64,000 nt of DNA. It comes from Actinomycetes bacterium. GTDB taxonomy: Bacteria; Actinomycetota; Acidimicrobiia; Acidimicrobiales; RAAP-2. This document shows, one piece after another, positions 15,975 through 24,624 of this stretch (positions are counted from its first letter, which is position 1; the number at the start of each line of letters is the position of its first letter). A program made the position numbers and the translations under genes. Location: NCBI GenBank assembly GCA_021806045.1, contig JAJZDI010000013.1, forward strand, positions 19,500 to 83,499, written 5' to 3'. The notes below the pieces were generated by a model. That model searched no databases, had not been told where the DNA came from, and worked only from the letters and a program-made list of their open reading frames with translations.

Positions 15975-16355
15975 TCAGGCAGCTGCCGACAGGATGGCGC
16001 TGCGGATCTGCTGGCGCACCTCGGTGGCCTGGCTGCGCACCTGCCGTGCGACCTCGCGGGCCTGGGTGGGCAGCTTGTCCTCGAGGGGCACGAGGACGGC
16101 CTCGACGCGGGTGAACACGTCCTCCACTCGGGCGTCGACGGCGTGGACCGCACCGGCCAGATCGGTACGGACACCGGCCAGGCGCTGCTCGGCCGTCGCC
16201 CGGGGGCTGCCGATCCGCTTGGCCAGCTCGTGGCGCTGGACCTGCGCCTTCTGGTAGCCGATCACGCCGATGCCGATGGCCACGTAGGTGGCATCCTTGG
16301 CGATCCCGGCGACGTCTCGTGCCACCTTCGTCAGATCGGTGTTCAGTTCGGGCAT
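15975..16355 (-). CDS. Small amphipathic-helix/coiled-coil protein of unknown function
   Basis: 126 aa from the ATG at 16355, which has GAGGAG 6 nt upstream; an in-frame ATG at 16436 lies inside the promoter palindrome region and is less likely. After MPELNTDLTKVARDVAG there is a mildly hydrophobic helix (DATYVAIGIGVIGYQKAQ). Long charged helices follow with heptad-like spacing of Val/Leu, such as VEDVFTRVEAVLVP and REVARQVRSQATEVRQQIRSA. No cysteines. Family not recognised; it resembles phasin-like or helical membrane-associated proteins in composition only. The promoter carries a palindrome, so expression is probably regulated. Confidence 0.72.
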   Translation of the reverse strand: MPELNTDLTKVARDVAGIAKDATYVAIGIGVIGYQKAQVQRHELAKRIGSPRATAEQRLAGVRTDLAGAVHAVDARVEDVFTRVEAVLVPLEDKLPTQAREVARQVRSQATEVRQQIRSAILSAAA

Positions 16356-16405
16356 GGGGAACTCCTCGTATCGGGGGCCGGTGGTGTTCCCACTGGCGTC
16401 TGATG

Positions 16406-16443
16406 CAAGTGTATACGAACTGTTAAACAGTTGCAAGCACTTG
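16406..16443 (-). promoter_or_regulatory. Operator-like nested palindromes within a promoter
   Basis: AT-rich island in GC-rich DNA. AACTGTTAAACAGTT (16418-16432) is a perfect inverted repeat with a one-base centre, flanked by CAAGTG (16406-16411) and CACTTG (16438-16443). On the minus strand TTGCAA and TACACT are 17 nt apart and fit -35/-10 elements for the coiled-coil gene; the palindrome lies in their spacer, a classic repressor position. The cognate regulator is not adjacent. Confidence 0.55.
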
Positions 16444-16500
16444 TTGGCGAGAGGGCGAGATCGCGACGGGCGGCGCCGTGCCAGTAGCCTCGCGGGCCTG

Positions 16501-19500
16501 ATGGACGAATTGCTGCCACCGGTCGTCGCCGTCGTCGTGGCGCACGACCCCGGGGCGTGGTTCGAGGAGACCCTGGCATCGCTGGCGGCTCAGGACTACC
16601 CGGAGCTTGCCGTCCTCGTCCTCGACGTGGGGGGCGACGGGGACCTGACGACGAGGGTGGCCGGCGTCCTCCCCGACGCCTTCGTTCGCCACCTCGGGAC
16701 GGATGCGGGCTTCGGGCCCTCGGCGAACCTGGTGGGCGAGATGGTCGAGGGGGCGTCCTACTACCTGTTCTGCCACGATGACGTGGTCCTCGATCCGGAT
16801 GCCGTCCACATCATGGTGGAGGAGTCGTTCCGTTCGAACGCCGGCATCGTCTCGCCCAAGATCGTGCGGTGGGACGACCCGGCGATGCTGCTCCATGTCG
16901 GGATGTCGGCGGACAAGACGGGCTCCGTGGTGGACCGGGTCCAGCCGGGTGAGATCGATCACGGCCAGTACGACGCGGTCCGTGACGTGTTCGTCGCCCC
17001 CGGCGGCTGCATGCTCGTGCGTGCCGACCTCTTCGCCGAGCTGGGCGGGTTCGCGCCGGAGATCTCCTCCATGGGCGAAGACCTGGACCTGTCGTGGCGC
17101 GCCCAGGTGGCCGGTGCCCGGGTGGTGGTGGCACCGGATGCCCGTATCCGCCACCGCGAGACGATGGCCGCCGGTGACCGCCGGCCACCGCCCGGACAGG
17201 AGTCGCGCCCCGCCCCCGCACCTGCGGGGGACGGCGGGGCTCCGGCGGCGGTGCCAGTTCCGGTGCCGGAGGCGCCACCGGGGGAGCCGGAGGCGGAACC
17301 GGCTGCGGTCCTGACACGCTCCCAGCGGCGACGCCGGTCTGGGCGCACCCGACCCGGGCGCCACCAGGCCGGGCGGACGGGCGAGCCGGGCCCGTCGCCA
17401 CCCACCCTCCAGGAGCTCCAGCGGCGCCATGAGCTGTTCGCCGTGCTGTCGTGCTACAGCCGCTTCCACCTGCTCCGGGTCGTGCCCCAGGCGGTCGTGC
17501 TCGCCATGGGAGAGGTGGTGGTGGCTGAGCTGACCGGCGAGCGGGAGCGGGCCCGGGCCGTGGTCGGTGCCTGGGCATGGAACCTGCGCAATCTCGGCCC
17601 GATCAGGCGCCGGCGGGCGGCGATCGCCGCAACGCGCCGGGTGCCCGACCGCGAGATCAGGGCCCTCATGGTCCGGGGGAGCGAGCGCCTTTCGGTGTTC
17701 GGCCGGCGACTGGTCGAGGACGGCGAACCGGTACGGCCGGGTATGGACGAGGAGCCGGCGGCCCCGACCGGCGTGGCCGGCGCATCCGGTGGCCGGCCCC
17801 CGGGTCCCGGCTCGGGCCGCCGCCGCCAGGCCATCGCGTGGGTGGTGGCCACGGCGGTGGCCGTGCTGGGCACCCGGGGCATCCTCACCGGTGCCATCCC
17901 CTCGGTCGGGCAGTTCGCCCCGTTTCCCTCGCTCGGTGCCACGTTCGGGCAGTTCGTGGCCGGCTGGCACCCGGCGGGAATCGGCACCACCGTCGCCGCC
18001 CCGCCGTCGATGGGGCTGACCGGTGTGCTCGGCACCCTCCTCATCGGCTCCATGGGCCTCACTGGCAAGGTGCTGATCCTCGCCCCCATCCCGCTCGGGG
18101 CGTGGGGCATGGTGCGCCTGGCCCGACCGCTGCACACGCCCTGGGCCGGGACCGTGGCGGGCATCGCCTACCTGGCCATGCCCCTGGCCTGGAACGACGT
18201 GGCGCTCGGCCGGTTCGACGGCCTCGTCGCCTACGGGATCACCCCGTGGGCGCTGGTGATCCTCCACCGCTCGGTGGCCGTCGCTGATGACCGCCGTCGG
18301 TTCCTCCGCTCCGTCCTCGGGCTCGGCGTGCTGGAGGCCCTCGGTGCCGCCTACGCCCCACCGACCACCATCGTCATCCTCGGCCTGGGACTGGTCGTGG
18401 CCGCGGGGGCGCTGGTCACCGGGGCCGGTCGGCCCGCACTCAGGCCGCTGATGGTCGCACTCGGCGCCACCGCGATCACCGCCGTCCTCTGCCTGCCGTG
18501 GCTGATCGGGGTGGTCGCCTCGGGGAATGGCGGCTGGGACGTCCTCGGCCTCGCCGGTGCGCCATCTGCCGGACCGACCTGGGGGGCACTCCTCCGCTTC
18601 GCGCCGGGGCCCATCGGCGGATCCCCCCTGGTCTGGGGATTCGCCGTCGCCGCCGTGCTCGCCCTCCTGGTCGGCCGAGACGAGCGCTACCGGACGGCGG
18701 TGCGGGCGTGGGTGGTGGTCCTCGGCTCGTGGGTAGCCGCCTGGGTCGCCGCCCGGGGGTGGAGCGGCCACCTGGCCCTCGATCCGGCGGTGCTCCTGGC
18801 CCCGGCAGCCGCTGCCCTGGCACTCGCCGTCGGGTGCAGCATCGCCGCCTTCGAGGTGGACCTCCGGGCCCGGGTCTTCGGGTGGCGCCAGCTGGCCACC
18901 GCGCTGACGGCGCTGGCCGCCGGAGCCGGTGCCCTCCCCGTCCTCGCGTCCGCCCTGCCGGGCCGGTGGGACCTCCCCCAGGTCGACCTCGCATCGGCCG
19001 TCACGTGGATGCATCCCCGGCACGGAGGCGACGCTGACTTCCGGGTCCTGTGGCTCGGTGCGCCCGCCTCGCTCAACCAGGCCGGATGGCCGATCATGCC
19101 GGGGCTCGCCTACGCGACCTCCGTCGGCGGTGCGCCCGACGCGACGTGGGGTTGGTCCCCCGGGGGTCCCGGCCCGGCCGGAACGCTGGGCACGGCTGTG
19201 GCCGCGGCCCAGGCGGGCAGGACCGACCAGCTGGGCGCGCTGTTGGCCGGCGCGGGTGTCCGCTACGTGGCGGTGGTCACCGCCCTGGCCCCGGTGGTGC
19301 CCGGCATCCAGACACCGCTGGCCGAACCGGTGCCGGCCACCCTTGAGCCGGCACTGGCCCGGCAGGTCGACCTCCGGGCCGCCTACAGCCAGTCGGGGAT
19401 CACCGTCTACGAGAACACGTCCTGGATCCCCATCCGGTCGGTTGTCCCGGGCCGGCGGTCACCGGTGGCTCCGGTGGCCCCCGGAGGGACGATCCCGCTG

Positions 19501-19941
19501 TCCCACATCCCGGGCGCCCCGATCGTCACCGGTGCCGTGCCGGCGTTGCAGGGGACGGCGGCAGCCCGGAGCTACTCGGGAACGGTGGAGCGCGGCCTCG
19601 TCCTGGCCGCGCTGGCCCCGTCGGGCGCCTGGGGAATGACCACCGCCGACGGCGCGCCGGTCCGCGGGGAGCCGCTGCCTTCCGGCGGGGTCCAGTTCGT
19701 CGCCGCCAACCCGGGCACGGTCACCCTCGCCTTCCACGGGAGCTGGCTGGGCCCGGCCGGTGTGGCCTTCGAGATCGTCGCGTGGCTGGCGGCGCTGGCC
19801 CTGTTGGTGGGGCGCCGCCGGCTGCGGGTCTCCGGGCTCGGGAGCGCCGTCGCCGGCAGGCTGGCCACCGTTCGGGCGGAGCCGGTCGGGCACGTCGACT
19901 GGGACCCGGACCTGGACCCGGACGAGGTGGCGTTCCTGTGA
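16501..19941 (+). CDS. Giant GT2 glycosyltransferase with C-terminal multi-pass membrane region
   Basis: 1146 aa from the ATG at 16501, 10 nt after TAGCCT. Residues about 1-220 form a GT2 domain: VVAHDPGAWFEETLASLAAQDYP, FCHDDVVLDPDA as metal site, GGCMLVRADLFAELGGF and GEDLDLSWRAQVAG. A Pro/Glu/Arg-rich linker (about 225-300) follows, then a helical GT2 tail (LFAVLSCYSRFHLLRVVPQAV). From about residue 440 on there are some ten or more hydrophobic segments, then an extracytoplasmic stretch and a last membrane helix near the C-terminus (FEIVAWLAALALLVG). The fusion suggests synthesis and membrane handling of a surface glycan. It overlaps the DUF5719 gene by GTGA. Confidence 0.8.
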   Translation: MDELLPPVVAVVVAHDPGAWFEETLASLAAQDYPELAVLVLDVGGDGDLTTRVAGVLPDAFVRHLGTDAGFGPSANLVGEMVEGASYYLFCHDDVVLDPDAVHIMVEESFRSNAGIVSPKIVRWDDPAMLLHVGMSADKTGSVVDRVQPGEIDHGQYDAVRDVFVAPGGCMLVRADLFAELGGFAPEISSMGEDLDLSWRAQVAGARVVVAPDARIRHRETMAAGDRRPPPGQESRPAPAPAGDGGAPAAVPVPVPEAPPGEPEAEPAAVLTRSQRRRRSGRTRPGRHQAGRTGEPGPSPPTLQELQRRHELFAVLSCYSRFHLLRVVPQAVVLAMGEVVVAELTGERERARAVVGAWAWNLRNLGPIRRRRAAIAATRRVPDREIRALMVRGSERLSVFGRRLVEDGEPVRPGMDEEPAAPTGVAGASGGRPPGPGSGRRRQAIAWVVATAVAVLGTRGILTGAIPSVGQFAPFPSLGATFGQFVAGWHPAGIGTTVAAPPSMGLTGVLGTLLIGSMGLTGKVLILAPIPLGAWGMVRLARPLHTPWAGTVAGIAYLAMPLAWNDVALGRFDGLVAYGITPWALVILHRSVAVADDRRRFLRSVLGLGVLEALGAAYAPPTTIVILGLGLVVAAGALVTGAGRPALRPLMVALGATAITAVLCLPWLIGVVASGNGGWDVLGLAGAPSAGPTWGALLRFAPGPIGGSPLVWGFAVAAVLALLVGRDERYRTAVRAWVVVLGSWVAAWVAARGWSGHLALDPAVLLAPAAAALALAVGCSIAAFEVDLRARVFGWRQLATALTALAAGAGALPVLASALPGRWDLPQVDLASAVTWMHPRHGGDADFRVLWLGAPASLNQAGWPIMPGLAYATSVGGAPDATWGWSPGGPGPAGTLGTAVAAAQAGRTDQLGALLAGAGVRYVAVVTALAPVVPGIQTPLAEPVPATLEPALARQVDLRAAYSQSGITVYENTSWIPIRSVVPGRRSPVAPVAPGGTIPLSHIPGAPIVTGAVPALQGTAAARSYSGTVERGLVLAALAPSGAWGMTTADGAPVRGEPLPSGGVQFVAANPGTVTLAFHGSWLGPAGVAFEIVAWLAALALLVGRRRLRVSGLGSAVAGRLATVRAEPVGHVDWDPDLDPDEVAFL

Positions 19942-21386
19942 CCTCGGTATCCGCTACCGGCCCGCCCGCCCATCGGCCGACCAGGAGCCGGATCGTGGTG
20001 CTCGGGGGGCTGGTGGCCGTGATCGCCGGCGTCGGCGCGGCCAGCACCGTCTGGCCCCCGCCGCCGGCGGTCCCGGCACCGGTGGCGACCGCCACCGAGG
20101 CCCCGCCGGCGTCGGCCATCAGCTCGTCGTGGTTCTGCGCCGGCGGCACCGTCGGACCGGGCTCGGGCGCCCGCCCTGTCATCTTCCTGGCCAACCCCAC
20201 CGACCGTGCCGTGAACGGCGCGGTCACGACCGTGGTGGCGGGTGCCACGACCGCCGGTGCACGTCGGGACCTGGTGGTGCCGGCCGGCGGTGTCGTCGCC
20301 GTGGATCCTGGCGCCGGTACGTCGGGGTCGGGGACGGTGGGGACCACCGTCGTGCTCGCCGGCGGCGGGGTGGTGGCCGACCAGGTCGTGTCGGGCCCTG
20401 CCGGCTGGTCGATGGCGCCGTGTGCCTCGTCCACCTCGTCCACCTGGTACCTGGCCGGGGGAGCGACGACTGGGGGCAACGACCTGTCCCTCACCCTCTT
20501 CAACCCGACGGCGAGCCCCGCCGTCGTCGGGTTGTCCTTCTACACCCCCGGGGGGCTGGTCGTTCCCCAGCCGTACCAGGGGATCGTCGTCCCGCCCCGG
20601 GGGCTGGCGGTGGAGCACGTCGGCGACTACGTGCAGAACCAGCCGGACATCACCACCATCGTGACCGTGTCGTCGGGCCAGGTGGTGGCCGATGGGCTCC
20701 AGCAGCGATCGTCAGCGGCGGGGACGGGGCTCTCCCTCCTGCTCGGCGCACCGGCGATGTCGAACGGATGGTCCATGGCCGCCACCACCGACGTGCACGG
20801 CGGCACCGTCGCCGTGCACGTGGCCAATCCGGGGACGGCGCCGGTGACGGCGACGATCACCGCCGGGTTGGCCGAGGCAAGCATCACGCCGGTCGTCGTG
20901 ACCGTTCCGCCGCAGAGCGCCGTGACCTTCCGACCCACGTCGACACCCCGGTTCCCACCGGCCACGCCCTATTCGCTGACGGTCGAGGGATCGGGTCCGC
21001 TGGTGGTGACGAGGACGGTGGGCGCCCCCGGCGGGGCGCCGGCTTGGGGGGACCTCCGTGCCACCCCCAGGGCCGCTGCCCGTTGGGTGGTCCCGGCGCC
21101 CGGCGTTCCGGGCGCACCGGTGGTGGCCAACGCGGCCCGCAACGAACTGGCCATCGCCGATACCGGCACGTCACCGGCCACCGTCCGGGTCACCACCCTG
21201 GCGGGCGCGGTGGTGGCGACCGTGCACGTCCCGGCCGGGTCGCTCGCCGTCCTCCGCTCCCGCCAGGTCACGGGGTTGTCCTGGCTGGTGGTCGACGCCG
21301 ACGTTCCCGTGGTGGTGGGTGCGGACGCAGCGCCGTCCGGGGCGCCGGGCGTGGTGGCCACGGCAGGTATCGCGCTGGGCGGCTGA
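19938..21386 (+). CDS. Secreted/anchored DUF5719-type protein
   Basis: 482 aa from a GTG overlapping the upstream stop. A signal-anchor (about residues 20-40, RIVVLGGLVAVIAGVGAAST) precedes an Ala/Pro-rich linker and then repeated beta-rich modules: SSWFCAGGT, STWYLAGGAT...LTLFNPTASPAVV and WSMAATTDVHGGTVAVHVANPGTAPVTATI. The WxCAGG/NPT pattern is that of the actinobacterial DUF5719 family, commonly next to a large GT2 membrane protein as here. Its biochemical function is unknown; location outside the membrane and coupling to the GT2 gene suggest a role in the export or assembly of the product. Confidence 0.75.
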   Translation: MTSVSATGPPAHRPTRSRIVVLGGLVAVIAGVGAASTVWPPPPAVPAPVATATEAPPASAISSSWFCAGGTVGPGSGARPVIFLANPTDRAVNGAVTTVVAGATTAGARRDLVVPAGGVVAVDPGAGTSGSGTVGTTVVLAGGGVVADQVVSGPAGWSMAPCASSTSSTWYLAGGATTGGNDLSLTLFNPTASPAVVGLSFYTPGGLVVPQPYQGIVVPPRGLAVEHVGDYVQNQPDITTIVTVSSGQVVADGLQQRSSAAGTGLSLLLGAPAMSNGWSMAATTDVHGGTVAVHVANPGTAPVTATITAGLAEASITPVVVTVPPQSAVTFRPTSTPRFPPATPYSLTVEGSGPLVVTRTVGAPGGAPAWGDLRATPRAAARWVVPAPGVPGAPVVANAARNELAIADTGTSPATVRVTTLAGAVVATVHVPAGSLAVLRSRQVTGLSWLVVDADVPVVVGADAAPSGAPGVVATAGIALGG

Positions 21387-21408
21387 CCCCGCCCCCGATG
21401 GTGGACCG

Positions 21409-23598
21409 TCAGCGGGCGGGTGGCGGCGGCGGCGGGTACGGCGCCTGATGGGGCCAGCCCCCCGGGTGGGCGGGCGGCGGCCACGGGGCCGGTGCGTGAG
21501 GCCACGGCGTGGCCCCTCCGGGCGGGGGCGGGGCCGGGGCCGGGGCCGGCACGGCGCCGGTGTCGGCCGAAGCTGACGACTTGCTGGCAGCCGGCTCCAC
21601 GTCCGCCGGCTGGCCGGCGGGTGCCTGGTCGCCGGACCCCTCCGCACCGGTGCTCTGGGGCGTGCCGTGGCGGTCCCGGTCGAAGATGGGTGGAACCTGC
21701 TTGGCACCCGGCTCGTGCACGGGCCGTCCATAGGAGGTGTCGACCAGCCGGCCCACCGTCTCACCGTCGATGGTCTCCTCGTCGAGGAGGGCACGGGCCA
21801 CGGCGTCGAGGCCACCCCGGTGCCTGGCCAGCACCTCGAGGGCCCGCTCCTCCTGGGCGCGCAGGATCTTCTCGACCTCGTCGTCGATCACCTGGCTGGT
21901 GTGCTCGGAGTAGTCCCGGGTGTGCATGAGGTCCTCGCCCAGGAACACCTGGCCCTGGGAGCCCCATGCCATGGGGCCGATCTCCTCGCTCATGCCCCAC
22001 TCGCGCACCATCTTGCGGGCCAGCTCGGTGTTGCCCACCAGGTCGTTGGCCGCGCCGGTGGACAGGTCGCCGTAGACGAGGAGCTCGGCGGCGCGCCCGC
22101 CCATGCGGACGGCGAGGGAGTCCTCGATGTGGGTCCGGGGGTGGATGTGGCGTTCCTCCATCGGGAGCTGCTGGGTCACCCCCAGCGCCATGCCGGTGGG
22201 GAGGATGGTCACCTTGTGGACGGGATCCGCGTCGGGGAGGACGTAGGCGAGGACGGCGTGCCCCGCCTCGTGGAAGGCGACCCGCTCCTTCTCCGCGGCG
22301 GACAGGACGAGGCTCTCGCGCCGCTGGCCCATGAGGACGCGGTCACGCGACGCCTCGAAGTCCCGATTCTCGATCCGGGAACTGCCACGCCGCACGGCGT
22401 GGAGGGCGGCTTCGTTCACCAGGTTGGCCAGGTCGGCGCCGCTCATCCCCGGGGTGCCCCGTGCCACCAGTTCCAGGTCGACGTCGGGGCCGATCTTCTT
22501 GTCCTTGCAGTGGACCTTCAGGATCGGCAGGCGCTCCTCCAGGTCGGGGAGGGGGACGACGATCTGCCGGTCGAAGCGGCCGGGGCGGAGGATGGCCGGG
22601 TCGAGGATGTCGGGCCGGTTGGTGGCCGCCATCACCACGATGCCCTCGGTGGTGTCGAACCCGTCCATCTCCGAGAGCATCTGGTTCAGTGTCTGCTCCC
22701 GCTCGTCGTGCCCGCCGCCGAGCCCGGCGCCGCGCTTGCGACCGATGGAGTCGATCTCGTCGATGAACACGATGGCCGGCGCCTGCTTGCGGGCCGTCTG
22801 GAACAGGTCGCGGACCCGGCTGGCCCCCACCCCGACGAACATCTCCATGAAGTCCGAACCGCTCACCGACAGGAACGGCACGCCCGCCTCGCCGGCGACG
22901 GCCCTGGCCAGGAGGGTCTTGCCAGTGCCGGGAGGGCCGACGAGGAGGATGCCCTTGGGGATGCGGGCGCCGATCTCCTTGAAGCGGGCGGGCGTCTTCA
23001 AGAAGTCGACGACCTCGCTGATCTCCAGCTTGACCCCGCTGTAGCCGGCGACGTCGTCGAACGTGGTGGAGGGCCGCTCGGTCGAGTAGAGCTTGGCCCG
23101 CGACCGGCCGATGGACATGATGTTGCCCATCTGCCCCTGGGCCCTGCGCATGAGCAGGAAGAAGACACCGATGAGGAGGGCGGGGAGGATGATCCAGCTG
23201 AGGATGGCCCCCAGCTCGCTGGGTGGCGGGTTGACCACCTTGTAGTCGATCCCTGCGCTGTGGAGCGCGCTGTACTCGGAGTCGATGGCCGGGTTCGGGC
23301 CCTGGACCGAGTAGGTGGTGCCGTCGGCCAGCTGTCCGGTGATGATGCCGGAGGTGGTGTCGATGGTGGCCGTCTTGACCGTCTTGGCCTTGAGGTCGTT
23401 CAGGTAGCTGTTGTAATCGATCTTGGTAGCCGTGGTGCGGTTGAGCAGGGACGACAGGGCGACCAGGGCGATGACGGCGGCGATGACGGCGGCGTAGACG
23501 ATCCAGCGGTTCCGGGGCGGACCGCTGGTCCCGTTCCCGCCGGGCACGCCCCCGGGCCCGAAGGGCCCTCGTGCCGGGTTCTGGTCAGACGGAGTCAC
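21409..23598 (-). CDS. ftsH: ATP-dependent zinc metalloprotease FtsH
   Basis: 729 aa, GTG start at 23598. Two membrane segments (about residues 28-50 and 130-150, [18 protein letters not shown]) flank a small extracytoplasmic domain. The AAA domain has GPPGTGKT near residue 220, [13 protein letters not shown] and the second region of homology [20 protein letters not shown]. The protease site HEAGH is near residue 442. It degrades misfolded membrane and some cytosolic proteins. The C-terminal ~100 residues are a Pro/Ala-rich low-complexity tail longer than usual. It is convergent with the DUF5719 gene. Confidence 0.96.
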   Translation of the reverse strand: MTPSDQNPARGPFGPGGVPGGNGTSGPPRNRWIVYAAVIAAVIALVALSSLLNRTTATKIDYNSYLNDLKAKTVKTATIDTTSGIITGQLADGTTYSVQGPNPAIDSEYSALHSAGIDYKVVNPPPSELGAILSWIILPALLIGVFFLLMRRAQGQMGNIMSIGRSRAKLYSTERPSTTFDDVAGYSGVKLEISEVVDFLKTPARFKEIGARIPKGILLVGPPGTGKTLLARAVAGEAGVPFLSVSGSDFMEMFVGVGASRVRDLFQTARKQAPAIVFIDEIDSIGRKRGAGLGGGHDEREQTLNQMLSEMDGFDTTEGIVVMAATNRPDILDPAILRPGRFDRQIVVPLPDLEERLPILKVHCKDKKIGPDVDLELVARGTPGMSGADLANLVNEAALHAVRRGSSRIENRDFEASRDRVLMGQRRESLVLSAAEKERVAFHEAGHAVLAYVLPDADPVHKVTILPTGMALGVTQQLPMEERHIHPRTHIEDSLAVRMGGRAAELLVYGDLSTGAANDLVGNTELARKMVREWGMSEEIGPMAWGSQGQVFLGEDLMHTRDYSEHTSQVIDDEVEKILRAQEERALEVLARHRGGLDAVARALLDEETIDGETVGRLVDTSYGRPVHEPGAKQVPPIFDRDRHGTPQSTGAEGSGDQAPAGQPADVEPAASKSSASADTGAVPAPAPAPPPPGGATPWPHAPAPWPPPAHPGGWPHQAPYPPPPPPAR

Positions 23599-23702
23599 CG
23601 TCCCATGGTACGCGTCCCCGGCCCCCGGTGATGCATCGACCCCCGTCGCGCCGGCCTCCGCCCCGCCTCCCCGGATCGGGAGCCGGTCGCTAGGGTGTCG
23701 GC

Positions 23703-24605
23703 GTGGCCGACGCCGACGACACCGGGCCGGGGCCGCGCCTTCGCGCCGGATTCCTCCCGACTGAGCCGGACGCGCCCTCGGTGGCGCCGGCCGGCCCGGC
23801 GGGCGGGGGGACGATCGGTGCCCAGCTCCGGGCCGGGGCTGCTCCCACCGACACGCGGCGGGCCTGGTCGTGGCTGGGGTTCGCCGCCGCCGGGTTCCTG
23901 GCCGGCCAGGTGGTCGCGGCCATCTTCGCCGAGGTCACGGCAGCGGTCGCCGGCAAGGCCGGCAGCCTGACGGCCATCGCCAGGCTCTCGGCGCCGCCCG
24001 AGTGGTACGTGGTCTCCACGCTGTTCGGGGTGTGGGTCGGCTTCGGTGGCTCGGCCGTCCTGGCCTCGGCGTTGCGGGGCCGGAGCGGCTGGGTCCGCGA
24101 CCTCGGCCTGCGGTTCCGGCCGATCGATCTGCTGGGGGTACCGATCGGTGTCGCCGGCCAGTATCTGATCGCCCTCATGTACCTGCCGTTCCGGTCGCAC
24201 ATCCACGACTTCACCCAGCAGTTCCAGGCACCCGGGCAGCGGTTGACGGGCGGCTCCCACGGAGCGGGCTTCGTCCTCATCGCCGTGTTGACGGTGGTGT
24301 GCGCCCCCTTCGTCGAGGAGGTGTTCTTCCGGGGGCTGCTCCTGCGCAGCCTGGCCCGGCTGTTCGAGCGGTTGCCGGGTGGGGCGGCGCCGGCGGTGGC
24401 GGTGGCGGTCACCGGGATCCTCTTCGGCCTGGCCCACGCCGAGTCGCTCCAGCTACTCGGGCTGGCCACGTTCGGGATCATCCTCGCCACCCTCGCCTAC
24501 CGGACCGGGCGCCTGGGGATGGGCATGGTGGCCCACGCGTCCTTCAACCTGGTGGCCGTGATCTCGGTTGCGTCGTCGTCCGGACTGGTGCACCCGTGGT
24601 CGTGA
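23703..24605 (+). CDS. CPBP-family intramembrane metalloprotease (CAAX-like)
   Basis: 300 aa, GTG start 6 nt after TAGGGT, probably leaderless. After a disordered N-terminus of about 55 residues, several membrane segments follow. The Abi/CPBP motifs are complete: EEVFFRGLLLR (Glu-Glu-x3-Arg), FGLAHAES and VAHASFNL supply the glutamates and histidines. The family includes Rce1-like proteases and bacteriocin-immunity proteins; the substrate here is unknown. It is divergent from ftsH across about 100 nt. Confidence 0.88.
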   Translation: MADADDTGPGPRLRAGFLPTEPDAPSVAPAGPAGGGTIGAQLRAGAAPTDTRRAWSWLGFAAAGFLAGQVVAAIFAEVTAAVAGKAGSLTAIARLSAPPEWYVVSTLFGVWVGFGGSAVLASALRGRSGWVRDLGLRFRPIDLLGVPIGVAGQYLIALMYLPFRSHIHDFTQQFQAPGQRLTGGSHGAGFVLIAVLTVVCAPFVEEVFFRGLLLRSLARLFERLPGGAAPAVAVAVTGILFGLAHAESLQLLGLATFGIILATLAYRTGRLGMGMVAHASFNLVAVISVASSSGLVHPWS

Positions 24606-24624
24606 CGACGGGATCGACCCTGCC

